Positions 34,487-44,338 of a stretch of DNA of 57,645 bases are shown piece after piece. A model generated the notes under the pieces. That model was not told the DNA's origin and did not search any database. It was given only the letters and a program-made list of their open reading frames with translations. The position numbers were made by a program, and so were the translations under genes. Origin of the DNA: Pararcticibacter amylolyticus (GTDB lineage Bacteria > Bacteroidota > Bacteroidia > Sphingobacteriales > Sphingobacteriaceae); the NCBI RefSeq assembly GCF_003130405.1, contig NZ_QEAS01000016.1, forward strand, positions 76,042 to 133,686. The letters run 5' to 3'. The first letter of the stretch is position 1. Each line of letters begins with the position of its first letter.

Positions 34487-35497
34487 TTACCGGAACTTAA
34501 ACGGAAGTAACGATAGGGTAAAATTCAAGTAAGGGCGGGAACCGAAATCATTCCTGAAGAAATAATTACGGGAACTCTCTCCCTGCTCGAATGCTCTGGC
34601 GGAAAGAGGATTCATCATTCCCCCCTCAACCCCCAGCATGAGCTTCCTGAGTAAACGCACTTCCAGTCCTGCACCGGCTTTCAGGTCGGATACCGCATAG
34701 TTCACGTCATGCGGGACCGACGGCTCATCCCGGTCTAAAAACGAGGCAGCAAGGGAAAAACTGGTTCCTGCAGATGCCCAGACGTTTTTGCCAACAGGGT
34801 GACGGAGAGCCATCCTGGCAGGGTCAAAGGAAAGCTCGAGGTTGGACGAAGCAAACCGGTGCCAGTATACAACCATTGGAAAAACCGGAACAGGCGTAAA
34901 AGGATCAATGTTGACAATGAGGCCGAGCCGGAGGTTTGTATTTTTGGTTTGCTTTAACGCAAAGGAGGCCCCTGCCAGGTAACTCATCCGACGCATAGAA
35001 GATAAGTCGTTACTTGCGCCAGACACTGAGGCAATATAAACCACCCGCTTACCAAACAGCGAATCTAGTCGGGAAAATACAAGACTCAGGCCGCCTGAAG
35101 ACTTGTCAAAGCTGAGCCTGTCGGTGTTCAGAGCCGCAACCGGCGAATTCACTTCTGTAAATTCCATATGCTGCTGAAAGTAGGAGATGGTTGCCGACAA
35201 AGAATTCTTCCCCCAATTCATCACTGGAACTTTGAAGAGGGCGCTGGTTTGCCGCCTGTTCGCTTTTCCGTTATAGACTTTATTGCCATCGAGGATCCCG
35301 TCTACGGATCCACCGGCAACAAAGTCGGTTGATATGATCACCTGCCTTAACAAGGGTGATCTGACTGCCGCTTCCTCCAGATAGAGTGTTTTAAGGGAGT
35401 CGGCGATCCTTTTTTTTGCAGCCTCGACAGCTGTTTGTGCCCTCGGGCTCGCTAAGGAAAAGAAGCACAGCAGTAAAAGGGGATATTTACGCTTCAT
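34487..35497 (-). CDS. Outer-membrane beta-barrel protein, possibly DUF6268-like
   Basis: A 336-residue exported protein with signal peptide ('LLLLCFFSLASPRAQ', cleavage near residue 20) and alternating strand pattern over its length, ending 'LNFTLSLLPFKFR', which suggests a beta-barrel. It recalls DUF6268-type proteins of Bacteroidota, but I am not certain. Its start overlaps the end of the RND pump gene by 11 nt, so it is part of the efflux operon and probably its last gene. A role as an accessory outer-membrane component is inference. Confidence 0.75.
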   Translation of the reverse strand: MKRKYPLLLLCFFSLASPRAQTAVEAAKKRIADSLKTLYLEEAAVRSPLLRQVIISTDFVAGGSVDGILDGNKVYNGKANRRQTSALFKVPVMNWGKNSLSATISYFQQHMEFTEVNSPVAALNTDRLSFDKSSGGLSLVFSRLDSLFGKRVVYIASVSGASNDLSSMRRMSYLAGASFALKQTKNTNLRLGLIVNIDPFTPVPVFPMVVYWHRFASSNLELSFDPARMALRHPVGKNVWASAGTSFSLAASFLDRDEPSVPHDVNYAVSDLKAGAGLEVRLLRKLMLGVEGGMMNPLSARAFEQGESSRNYFFRNDFGSRPYLNFTLSLLPFKFR

Positions 35498-38400
35498 AGC
35501 TCAATCCTCCCTCTTTTGGTCTCTTTTGAAACCGCTCTTTAAGTCCGTTAATAATCATATACATAGCTGGAACAACAAATAATGTAAAAATCATGGAGCT
35601 GGTAAGGCCGCCAATGATCACCCATGCCATACCGTTTTTTATCTCCGCACCGGCTCCTGAAGCCAGTGCAATCGGAAGCATTCCCAGGATCATCGCCAGT
35701 GTGGTCATCAGAATTGGCCGCAAACGTTCTTTACCTGCTTCCAGCAAAGCATCTTTCACACTATGGCCCTCATCCCGCAGCTGGTTTGTAAAGTCGACGA
35801 TCAGGATTGCATTCTTCGACACAAGGCCAAGCAGCATGATCATCCCGATAATTGAGAAAATATTCAGGGTTTCCATTGTCAGAGCCAGGGCAAGCAAGGC
35901 TCCGATTATCGCTACAGGAATTGAAAATAACACTACAAACGGATAAATGACACTCTCATATAGGGCAACCATGATCAGATAGACCAGCACGATGCCGGTA
36001 ATTAAAGCAAGGCCCAGGCTTCCGAAGGCATCGCCCTGATTTTTAACATCCCCCAGATATTCTACGGTAACTCCGGCGGGCGTTGCAATCCTGGCCGCTT
36101 TAGCCTTGATGTCGTTTGCTACAGTTCCTGTTGGTCTGCCAACAACATTTGCCTTAACAGTGATGGAGCTCAGGCGGTCACTTCGCTGAAGAACACTCTC
36201 TCCGAGGCCTTCTTTCACCTCAGCAAACTGGCTTAATACGAAAGTCTCACCATCGGTATTTGCAAACGGAAGGTTTCTTACATCGTTTATATCAGACCGG
36301 TTAGATTTATCCAGGCTTATTAAAATATCATATTCGTTTCCGGCCTCCTTAAACTTACTCTTGTCATTGCCGCTGAACGCGTTCTGAAGAGCACCACCTA
36401 CCTGACTTGCGTTAATGCCTAACAAGGTCATTTTTTCACGGTTTAGTTTCACTTCCACCTGGCGCTTCTGGTCCTTTACTGAAAGTTCAACAAAGCGGGT
36501 CCCGGGCACAGTGGCAATCATGGCTTTGTACTGCTCAGCCAGATCTCTTACTTTCTTCAGGTCTACGCCTTTAACAGCAACTTGTATGGGGGCCTGAGAA
36601 TTCCCCGATACTGAAGTTGGCGAGGCTGTAACCTTAATGCCCGGAATAGAAGCACTCAGTTTCTTTTGAATAGCGATACCGAATTCCTCAGAACTCATTG
36701 ACCGGTGCTCCCGGTCTTTAAGCGCGACTGTCAGCTCTGCCAGATTACTATTATTGCTGCTCCCGGCAACACTCCCGGTTACGAAACCTATGCTGGAGAA
36801 CACTTGTTTTACTTCGGGTTGAGCCATGATGATCTTCTCCGCCTGTTGGGTAGTCATATTCGTCTGGTAAACAGAGGCCTCCGGCGACAACTCAAGGTTC
36901 ACTACAAGTTCTCCCTGATCACTGTTCGGGATGAATGCAGCACCGATAAAGCCCTTTACCAGGAGCATCAGGGAGGCCGCAATGAGGATGATCACGCCTG
37001 ACAGAAGCCAGCGCTTTTTGTGCAGGATCACAGCCAGCGCGTTCCCGTAAGTGTACTTCAGACGGTCAATGAAGTGTTCGAAACCCAGGTTCAGCCTTCC
37101 CCATAGTGTCTTTGGATTCATCTCCTCAATTTTCCCGAAGCGGCTCGCCAGCATGGGGGTGACCGTAAATGAGACAAACAAACTCATAAGCGTAGAGAAT
37201 ACTACCACAAGGGAGAATTCGCGAAGGATCGCACCGATGATGCCACCGGATACTGCCAGGGGCAGGAACACCACGACATCGACCAGGGTGATGGCCAGGG
37301 CAGTAAACCCGATCTCACTACGACCATCAAGGGCAGCCTTAACCCGGTTAGAGCCCATTTCCAGATGCCGGTATATATTTTCAAGGACAACAATCGAGTC
37401 GTCTACCAGGATTCCCACTACCAGCGACATTGCCATGAGGGTCATCAGGTTTAAGGAAAAACCAAATACATACATTGCAATAAACGTAGGAATGATGGAT
37501 GAAGGTAGTGCCACAAGAACGAACATAGAACTCCTGAAGCTATGCAGGAAGGCGAGCATTACGATCCCTACAATCACCACGGCCAGAAAAAGATCGAACA
37601 TTACCGCATCAGCCGACTCGAGCGTATAAACAGACTGATCGGAAGAAACAGCAAATTTCAGTTTCTCCCCTGAGTATTGCTGCTCAATCTGCCTAAAACT
37701 CTCTTTTACTTTTTTACTTACGTTAACCGCATTTGCATCACTCTGCTTTATAATCTGGATGCCGATGGAGGGAATTCCGTTGATATGGTTAATGGCAGTC
37801 GTTTTTGCTGTGGCATCTACTACTTCCGCAATATCACGTAAATAAATGCTTCCGGCTCCAGGCCGTTGCTGAATGATCAGATCGCGCAGCTGGCCGACCG
37901 ATACGACATTGGCATCGTACTGTATAGATAGCTGCTGGTTCACCGTTTCGATACTTCCCGCAGGAAACGAACGGTTCGCGTTATTTACAGCATCAGTGAC
38001 CTGGGCGATGCTCAGGCCATAGGCTTTCAGCTTTGCCTGATCCACATTCACCTGGATTTGCCGCTCGTCTCCGCCTATAATATTTACCTGTCCCACTCCC
38101 TCTACATTCTGAAGTATGGGTGTGAGCTGTTCATCTACAAGATCGTAGAGTTCTCTGGGTGCCAGCTTCGACGTGACTCCCGCCCGCAACACCGGTGTTT
38201 CTTCAAGATTTACCTTATTTACCACCGGACGGTCAATATCTTCCGGCAGTTCGTTCTGAGCCTGATCGGCCTTCCGCTGAATATTGCGTTCCGCCTCGTC
38301 AACATCTGTACCGCTCTTTAAGGCGACCGATATGACTGACACGCCTTCCTGCGACGTAGAAGTGATCTTGTCCAGACCTTCCACGGAAGCAAATGCGTCT

Positions 38401-38603
38401 TCCAGCTTTCGGGTTACGGATGTCTCCACCTCTGCAGCTGAAGCTCCCGGATAAACGGTACTGACCGTTACTGTATTGACCTCGATCTTTGGCAGCAGGT
38501 TATAATTCAGATTAAAATAGCACTGCACCCCAAAAAGGATGAGTACAGTGAATATCACGATGATTAATAATGGCCGCTTAACGGCAACTTCTGCAATTGA
38601 CAT
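35487..38603 (-). CDS. RND efflux pump, AcrB/HAE1-type inner-membrane subunit
   Basis: A 1038-residue resistance-nodulation-division transporter. The proton-relay pair is Asp401-Asp402 in 'VVGILVDDSIVVLENI' (helix 4). Two porter domains lie between helices 1-2 and 7-8, and the second half repeats the first ('MIMLLGLVSKNAILIVDF'). It uses the proton gradient to export drugs, lipids or other amphiphiles from the periplasm. An adaptor (12 nt upstream side) and TolC protein are encoded just before, and a small barrel protein gene overlaps its end. This set is complete. Substrate is unknown. Confidence 0.97.
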   Translation of the reverse strand: MSIAEVAVKRPLLIIVIFTVLILFGVQCYFNLNYNLLPKIEVNTVTVSTVYPGASAAEVETSVTRKLEDAFASVEGLDKITSTSQEGVSVISVALKSGTDVDEAERNIQRKADQAQNELPEDIDRPVVNKVNLEETPVLRAGVTSKLAPRELYDLVDEQLTPILQNVEGVGQVNIIGGDERQIQVNVDQAKLKAYGLSIAQVTDAVNNANRSFPAGSIETVNQQLSIQYDANVVSVGQLRDLIIQQRPGAGSIYLRDIAEVVDATAKTTAINHINGIPSIGIQIIKQSDANAVNVSKKVKESFRQIEQQYSGEKLKFAVSSDQSVYTLESADAVMFDLFLAVVIVGIVMLAFLHSFRSSMFVLVALPSSIIPTFIAMYVFGFSLNLMTLMAMSLVVGILVDDSIVVLENIYRHLEMGSNRVKAALDGRSEIGFTALAITLVDVVVFLPLAVSGGIIGAILREFSLVVVFSTLMSLFVSFTVTPMLASRFGKIEEMNPKTLWGRLNLGFEHFIDRLKYTYGNALAVILHKKRWLLSGVIILIAASLMLLVKGFIGAAFIPNSDQGELVVNLELSPEASVYQTNMTTQQAEKIIMAQPEVKQVFSSIGFVTGSVAGSSNNSNLAELTVALKDREHRSMSSEEFGIAIQKKLSASIPGIKVTASPTSVSGNSQAPIQVAVKGVDLKKVRDLAEQYKAMIATVPGTRFVELSVKDQKRQVEVKLNREKMTLLGINASQVGGALQNAFSGNDKSKFKEAGNEYDILISLDKSNRSDINDVRNLPFANTDGETFVLSQFAEVKEGLGESVLQRSDRLSSITVKANVVGRPTGTVANDIKAKAARIATPAGVTVEYLGDVKNQGDAFGSLGLALITGIVLVYLIMVALYESVIYPFVVLFSIPVAIIGALLALALTMETLNIFSIIGMIMLLGLVSKNAILIVDFTNQLRDEGHSVKDALLEAGKERLRPILMTTLAMILGMLPIALASGAGAEIKNGMAWVIIGGLTSSMIFTLFVVPAMYMIINGLKERFQKRPKEGGLSYEA

Positions 38604-38615
38604 TACCGTTCTTTT

Positions 38616-39674
38616 TTACTTTGAAATACTAACGGGTGCGCCGTCCCTGAGATTTATCTGACCCGATGTTACTACCACCTCGCCCTTCTGCAGGCCCCCG
38701 GTGATCTGAACTTTGCTACCCGATTCGCTGCCGGTCTGGACCGCCTTTAAATGGGCTGCATTGTTTTCAACGACATAAACGGATGCGTTTTTTACGCTCT
38801 CCGTAAGGGCCTCGCGTGGGATAAGCAGAACCTGCTGCCGGGTCTTTTTTGAAAAGTCTGCGTAAACGAAGGTTCCGGAGCGGAGAAGGGACTGGCTCAC
38901 ATTGTCCACTTCGATCTCGACCATATAATTATGGGTCTGATCGGCCTGAGGGCTGATAAAACGTATCGTTCCATCGAACACTTTTCCAGGAAAAACATCG
39001 GCAGTAATCTTCACCTTTTGCCCTTGTTTTACCTGGTAGACCTCCGCTTCCGTAAGGTTAACATGAACCTTCGCCCGGGATAGGTTAACCACCGTGGCTA
39101 TTTCTGCCCCCCCATTCACAAAAACCCCTTCTTCTATTACCTTCGTGGCGATCACTCCGCTTGTCGGCGCCTTAACCGCTGCGTCAGCTAGTTGCTTCTT
39201 TACCTGATTCAGTTGGTTAACTGCATCAAGATAATCCTGCCTGATGCCGTTTACCTTCTCCTGGGTAGCAGCTTTACCGGCAAGAAGCTCAGTATATGTA
39301 TCCAGGTCGTTTCTCAGCTTCGCTACTTTACTCCGGGCGTTCTGAAGATCGAGTTGCTGGGACCGCGTGTCAATACGGGCGATGACCTGGCCTTGTTTAA
39401 CACGGTCACCAAGATCGATATATAACTTTTCGACAGTCCCGCCTGTTGCAGAGAGTACCTTTGTTTCCTTAAAAGGAATAATATTTCCGGTTTTGACGAT
39501 GCTGATTTCCTGAAGTTGTTCTTCTGCAACTGCCGTGCGGACCGGGATCCGCACCACCGTCGAATCCGTTTGCGTTTTTTTCCGGTCAATCTCGCGCTTG
39601 TTGACAGTAAGCTTATAAACTATAAGAACAATGATAAAGGCTGTAATAATGCCAATTATATATTTTGTTTTCAT
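38616..39674 (-). CDS. RND efflux periplasmic adaptor subunit (HlyD/AcrA family)
   Basis: A 352-residue membrane-fusion protein. An N-terminal anchor (6-22) is followed by the lipoyl-like half-domains ('GGTVEKLYIDLGDRVKQGQV' and 'APTSGVIATKVIEEGVFV'), which flank a short alpha-hairpin at about 105-165, then beta-barrel and membrane-proximal domains ('SGSKVQITGGLQKGEVVVTS'). It links the RND pump to TolC. It lies 12 nt before the pump gene and 4 nt after the TolC gene, so the operon order is TolC, adaptor, pump, extra barrel. Confidence 0.95.
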   Translation of the reverse strand: MKTKYIIGIITAFIIVLIVYKLTVNKREIDRKKTQTDSTVVRIPVRTAVAEEQLQEISIVKTGNIIPFKETKVLSATGGTVEKLYIDLGDRVKQGQVIARIDTRSQQLDLQNARSKVAKLRNDLDTYTELLAGKAATQEKVNGIRQDYLDAVNQLNQVKKQLADAAVKAPTSGVIATKVIEEGVFVNGGAEIATVVNLSRAKVHVNLTEAEVYQVKQGQKVKITADVFPGKVFDGTIRFISPQADQTHNYMVEIEVDNVSQSLLRSGTFVYADFSKKTRQQVLLIPREALTESVKNASVYVVENNAAHLKAVQTGSESGSKVQITGGLQKGEVVVTSGQINLRDGAPVSISK

Positions 39675-39678
39675 TTGC

Positions 39679-41016
39679 TCAACGGTATAAAGTATATGAA
39701 GTTTTTAGCGTGCCGGCAGCTTTATCGAAGTCGACCTTAGTTACGAAAAGCTTGTATAAAGAATTTAAAAAATTGTTATGAGCCTCTTTCAGAGAATTCT
39801 GTGCGTTGAGCCAGTCCGTAAGATCTGTCACCCCCTTTTGATACTGAAGATCTGTGGTTTCAAAAACCGAATGGGCCAGATCTATATTCCGCCTGTCGTT
39901 TTCCACGTTCAGTTGAGCCTCTGTCAGTTTCGTCCGGGCATTCTCAAACTGCAGCCGATACTTTCCCTTGTCCAGCTCCAGCGCCTCCTGTGCATTAAGT
40001 TTTTTATATTTTGCCTGCGAGGCCTGAGCATTGCGCTTAAAGAAGTCGAAAACCGGGATGGTGAGCTTTATGCCTGTAGCGGAGAAGGAACTCATGTCCC
40101 GAAAAGTCGGGCCGAGATCATCGCCGAAGCCATTTGCACCGTATCTGAAATAGCCGGAAAGTTTAGGCAGAGCACCTGCTTTAATCCTGCTTTCGTCGAT
40201 TTCGAGCAGTTTAAGATTTACTTCGGACAAGCGATATTCCACCCGGTTACCCGGAGAAAATGAGCTGTCGATGACTGCTGTGGCTGTAACTATACCAGAA
40301 TAAGAAGCCGCAGCACTGTCGAGCGGCAGAGGCTGCTCAAAGGGATAACCCATCTCATATTTCAGCTGATTTTCTGACAGAGCCAGATTGCTCTCCGCCA
40401 CGCGAAGTTGTGAAAGGGAATTATTATAATCCACCAAGATCTTATCAAGCTCCTTCTGGAGGATCACACCCTTTTTCACCTTAAGAGAGTTAATATCAAT
40501 TTGCCTGCGGTAGGTTTCCTGAACGGACCTGATAAAGTTAAGCTGTTCGCGGTATACGAAAATCTGATAGAACGCATTACTCACATTATAGATAATTGCT
40601 TCTTCATTCATCTGCCCGTTCAGGTCAGCTTGCTGCCTGTTGTACTTGCTGGCTTTCAGCCCGGTCAGCAGCGACTGATCAAAGATCACCTGATCTAACT
40701 GTGCGGTTCCGTTTGTGCTGTACTTTTTACTGAATGCAACCCGGGTGTCTTCGGGACCAAAAATACCGGCAGGTATAACCGTCTCCTGGACCTTCAGATT
40801 ATTATCTACAGTACCGGTTGCATTTATTGAAGGGAGATATGCAGCCAGCGCTTCACGAGCCCGTGCATCGGCAGCTTTCTTTTCATTCTCGTAAACGGTG
40901 GTGTTCCTGTTGTTCTTCAGTCCGTATTCTATACAGCTCTTCAAGTCCCATCGCGTTTGAGCTGACAGACAATAAGGAACAAGAAAACATATCATTAAGA
41001 AAAAAATGCTCTTCAT
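39679..41016 (-). CDS. TolC-family outer-membrane efflux protein
   Basis: A 445-residue TolC-type channel. Signal peptide ends near 'YCLSAQ' (about residue 19), then 'WDLKSCIEYGLKNNRN', typical for the family start. The protein repeats the two OEP halves, with long coiled-coil helices ('LDKILVDYNNSLSQLRVAESN' split over about 160-200, and 'ARTKLTEAQLNVENDRRNID' near 360). The frame opens with TTG at 41046, but the ATG at 41016 suits the signal peptide. It is the first gene of the efflux operon, 92 nt after the LytTR regulator on the same strand. Confidence 0.94.
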   Translation of the reverse strand: MKSIFFLMICFLVPYCLSAQTRWDLKSCIEYGLKNNRNTTVYENEKKAADARAREALAAYLPSINATGTVDNNLKVQETVIPAGIFGPEDTRVAFSKKYSTNGTAQLDQVIFDQSLLTGLKASKYNRQQADLNGQMNEEAIIYNVSNAFYQIFVYREQLNFIRSVQETYRRQIDINSLKVKKGVILQKELDKILVDYNNSLSQLRVAESNLALSENQLKYEMGYPFEQPLPLDSAAASYSGIVTATAVIDSSFSPGNRVEYRLSEVNLKLLEIDESRIKAGALPKLSGYFRYGANGFGDDLGPTFRDMSSFSATGIKLTIPVFDFFKRNAQASQAKYKKLNAQEALELDKGKYRLQFENARTKLTEAQLNVENDRRNIDLAHSVFETTDLQYQKGVTDLTDWLNAQNSLKEAHNNFLNSLYKLFVTKVDFDKAAGTLKTSYTLYR

Positions 41017-41138
41017 TACTAGTCTTGCTTGACGGGTTGATATCAATCCGTGCCTGTTCGTTCAGCAAATATGACCAGCAAAGGCGCCCCGGGACAAGCT
41101 AAAACAGGGTGAGGCGGACAAATTCGAGGGTGAGCCGG

Positions 41139-41906
41139 CTAGTACGCTTTGGCGAGCCAGTCGAGGAATGCCGGTGCTTTCTCTTTGCTGACGGTGATCC
41201 TTTCGGGAAAGGGGACATTCAGGTTTAAGGAAAGTTTCCGGGAGAAGAAACTCGATACATCGATGATCGCTTTCCGGTTCACCAGGAACTGGCGATTAGC
41301 GCGGAAAAACGAATTCCCTGCCCTGGCTTCCAGTTCCTCCAGCTTTTTATTAGGATAGTACGTCTTACCGCTGAAAGTCTGCAGATGTGTTTCTTCATTT
41401 TTTACGTAGAAAAACGCAATCTCATCCAGCAGGATGGGAATAATCTTATCCTTGTAGTAAACAAGGATAGAAGAAGCTGGTTTCGCCGACTGATTACTAA
41501 GCGCACTCATCAATTTCTCATACTCAGCGCTCACATCACCGGTAAAACTGCGTTTTAGATTCTTATACTTTTGCAAAGCAGCCTTGAGCGTGCTCTGAGT
41601 AAAAGGTTTAAGTATGTAGTCTATTCCACTTACCCGAAAAGCATCCAGAGCATACTCGTCATAGGCGGTACAAAAGATGATGGGAACCGGAATATTTGCA
41701 GCAACGAAAATTTCAAAACTGAGGCCGTCTCCCAGCTGAACATCACTGAATACCAGATCAGGCAGGTCATTGCTTTTCAAATAGGCAATTGATTCCCTGA
41801 CCGAGTGAAGCTGAGCACTAATCACGGCCCCAGGTTCAAGTTCGCAAACCGACTGCGCCAGTTCAGCGGCGAGCAGTCTTTCATCCTCTATTATTACAAT
41901 GTTCAT
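41139..41906 (-). CDS. LytTR-family response regulator next to the efflux operon
   Basis: A 255-residue regulator. Receiver: 'IVIIEDER', phospho-acceptor Asp55 in 'LVFSDVQLGDG', Lys in 'DYILKPF'. The LytTR domain covers about 150-255 ('FFRANRQFLVNRKAI'). Its start overlaps the end of the LytS kinase gene by 26 nt. It is 122 nt upstream of the TolC start in the same direction, so it is a good candidate to control the efflux operon. Confidence 0.94.
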   Translation of the reverse strand: MNIVIIEDERLLAAELAQSVCELEPGAVISAQLHSVRESIAYLKSNDLPDLVFSDVQLGDGLSFEIFVAANIPVPIIFCTAYDEYALDAFRVSGIDYILKPFTQSTLKAALQKYKNLKRSFTGDVSAEYEKLMSALSNQSAKPASSILVYYKDKIIPILLDEIAFFYVKNEETHLQTFSGKTYYPNKKLEELEARAGNSFFRANRQFLVNRKAIIDVSSFFSRKLSLNLNVPFPERITVSKEKAPAFLDWLAKAY

Positions 41907-42927
41907 CCGGTAATATTTTCAAGCTTACGGAAAAAAAATGTTCGGCTTTAGCTATCAGCACCTCGTCGCCTGACCAGAGTCTATAACGTTCGGCAAGATT
42001 AGCCAGGCCATAGCCCTCACTATTCTCCTTGACACGCTTGTGTTGCAAATTATTAGAAACCGTAATCCAATCGCCCTCCTGTTTCAGAATAACGGTTAGA
42101 GGGTTCTCTTCGGTTACCTCATTATGTTTAATTGCATTCTCCAAAAGGGGCTGCAATGAAAAACTAGGCATAAAATAACTGAGGCGCTTTGGATCATGTA
42201 TATCTATTTCACAAACGAGTGCTGAACCAAAACGGATACGCTGCATTTCAAGATAGCTGACGTAGAGCTCAAGTTCATCCTTTACAGTAGCAATACGGGA
42301 AGAATGATTTGAAACAGAAGCACGAAGAAAGTTAGCAAGACGAACAAGGTATTCCTCTCCTTCGGACGGGCCTTTCTTGTATAATGCTTTTAAGGTATTA
42401 AGTGCGTTAAACAAAAAATGTGGATGAATCTGCTGGCGAAGCAAAAGATTTGCGGCCTCGGCGTTAGAAACGGTCAGCTTCGAAAGTTCCAGTTCAGCCG
42501 AGCTTTTGTCGTATTGTAGTACAATCGTGTTCTGTAAGAGCATGATAAGCAAGTTAGATACCGCTGTGTGAGCAATAACTGAGGGGATAATTCTATAATG
42601 CTCATAACTCCAGTTTACACCTGCCAGCAATGCAAAAAGAGGAATGATTGACAGGTGAAATACGGCAGAAACAGCAAACGAAATGAAGAAACGGGCTAAA
42701 TTGTACCAAGCCCGGCGGGTAGCATACTTTCTCCTGTAAAACTTAAGAAGATAAAGATTCACATAGCCGCTAAATAGTAAGCCGCACCCAGCCATAGCGG
42801 TGAATGAGACACTTACTTTGGTAACCGTTTGATCTGGAATAGAATAAAAGAAGACATACAGACATCCTACAGAGGCTGCTAGCCAGTTTAATCGGATCAA
42901 GCTCTTTACAGGAAGATTAGACTCCAT
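41881..42927 (-). CDS. LytS-type sensor histidine kinase with four membrane helices
   Basis: A 348-residue kinase. Four helices lie within residues 12-135 with short loops, so the sensor is buried in the membrane. A short linker leads to the His_kinase domain with the phospho-acceptor His in 'QQIHPHFLFNALNTLKAL' (His170), then an ATPase domain with 'LQPLLENAIKHNEV' and 'GYGLANLAERYRL'. Absence of a periplasmic domain suggests that it detects membrane state or a lipophilic compound, which fits an efflux regulator. It overlaps the LytTR gene by 26 nt. Confidence 0.93.
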   Translation of the reverse strand: MESNLPVKSLIRLNWLAASVGCLYVFFYSIPDQTVTKVSVSFTAMAGCGLLFSGYVNLYLLKFYRRKYATRRAWYNLARFFISFAVSAVFHLSIIPLFALLAGVNWSYEHYRIIPSVIAHTAVSNLLIMLLQNTIVLQYDKSSAELELSKLTVSNAEAANLLLRQQIHPHFLFNALNTLKALYKKGPSEGEEYLVRLANFLRASVSNHSSRIATVKDELELYVSYLEMQRIRFGSALVCEIDIHDPKRLSYFMPSFSLQPLLENAIKHNEVTEENPLTVILKQEGDWITVSNNLQHKRVKENSEGYGLANLAERYRLWSGDEVLIAKAEHFFSVSLKILPDEHCNNRG

Positions 42928-43011
42928 CCCGCAAAGGTAAGCTTTTAGGAGAGGCCGGAAAATCTAATGAAGCTGAGGCGGACAAAATGAGGGTTGAAAA
43001 GGATGTGGTTT

Positions 43012-44337
43012 TCAGCCGGATTTTCTATCGTCGAAGATCAACCTGAACGCTGTGCCTTCACCCACCCTCGACTCCACGTTTATATGTATTTGATGATACA
43101 AAGCGATACTTTTAACAATTGCTAAACCAAGTCCGTACCCCACATGCGAGTGCAGATTTGTCTTCCTGAAGCGATCAAAAATAAATGGCAGATCCTCTGC
43201 TGGTATTCCAATACCCGTGTCCCGGATAGTAAGCTCGTACCGGCCCTGTTCTCCATAAAAGCCTTTAATGAAGATAGTCCCCTTATCCCTGTTAAATTTT
43301 ATAGCGTTATGAATAAGGTTAAAGAATAATTGGGACAAAAGGTCTTTATTGACATCATGAAGCTCCACTCCCGGATCTATTTCGACAAGGATATTCAGAT
43401 CTTTTTCTTCAAGCCGGTGCCTGATCTCTTCTATAATATCGTCAAAAAGAGTTCTCAGCACAACTTTATCATTTCTGATGAACTGTTCATTTTCAATCCT
43501 TGAGATGAGAAGTAATGACCTGGTTATGTTTTTCAACCGATCTACTGTCTTCATTGTCTCAACAACAGCTAAGGCGGAAGCTTCCGACGTCTGCTCGTCG
43601 TTCAGCAAGTTTTCAAGCTTATTTTGCAGGATACTGATAGGGGTCATCAACTCGTGAGATGCATTGGACGTAAACTCGCGTTCCTTGTCAAAAGCTTCAT
43701 CAATTTGTCTCATTAGCATCATTAGCGACTCGTCCAGATATCTAAAATCGCTGGTGCTCGTAGGAACTCTTTTTTGACCTTTTTTGAAAGGGAACTTCCT
43801 GTTGATCAGCTTGCTTTTAATGATCATAGTCAGTGGCCGGAGCAAGACTCTGATAAAGGTCAGGTCAATTAGGATGGACAGTGCGACCAGTCCCACCAAC
43901 ACCCACAATGCAAAACGCTGAAGTGGCTTGTTATATCTTTCAATACTATTGGTTGTTTTACCAATCTCTAACAAGTAGTTTTTGCTGTTATTCCTGAAGG
44001 TGTGACTAAGTATCCTGTAGTTCAGAGTGTCTCCTTCAATAATTCGCCGGGCATCTTTAATAGTATCAATATTAACTTTCTCTTTTACTGGAACAAAAGC
44101 TATAAACTCCTCTTTTAACAAGGTGTAACTTCCGTAATTATCATCTCCCTGCAAATAATAGTCGAGTCCTTTCTTATTTACGATGCTGATCACCTTACTC
44201 TTCTGCTGTTTCAGTGTATAATTGGTATATTGAGAGGCAATCTCCTTTACAAGAAATGGCAAAGCCGTAATGAAGATCAAAACGATGACAAGTTTCGACC
44301 CGGTAATGAAGAGCGTAAGTTTTACAGACAGTTTCAT
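43012..44337 (-). CDS. Sensor histidine kinase, HisKA type (OmpR partner)
   Basis: A 441-residue kinase. Helices at about 9-31 and 143-165 enclose a periplasmic sensor of some 110 residues. A HAMP-like linker follows, then HisKA with His228 in 'EFTSNASHELMTPISI' and the ATPase domain with 'LIHNAIKFN', 'DTGIGIPAEDLPFIFDRF' and 'GYGLGLAIVKSI'. The frame has an earlier ATG (44397), but that part overlaps the regulator gene and precedes the first helix; the ATG at 44337 lies 1 nt after the regulator's stop. The pair is thus tightly coupled. The signal is unknown. Confidence 0.94.
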   Translation of the reverse strand: MKLSVKLTLFITGSKLVIVLIFITALPFLVKEIASQYTNYTLKQQKSKVISIVNKKGLDYYLQGDDNYGSYTLLKEEFIAFVPVKEKVNIDTIKDARRIIEGDTLNYRILSHTFRNNSKNYLLEIGKTTNSIERYNKPLQRFALWVLVGLVALSILIDLTFIRVLLRPLTMIIKSKLINRKFPFKKGQKRVPTSTSDFRYLDESLMMLMRQIDEAFDKEREFTSNASHELMTPISILQNKLENLLNDEQTSEASALAVVETMKTVDRLKNITRSLLLISRIENEQFIRNDKVVLRTLFDDIIEEIRHRLEEKDLNILVEIDPGVELHDVNKDLLSQLFFNLIHNAIKFNRDKGTIFIKGFYGEQGRYELTIRDTGIGIPAEDLPFIFDRFRKTNLHSHVGYGLGLAIVKSIALYHQIHINVESRVGEGTAFRLIFDDRKSG

Positions 44338-44338
44338 A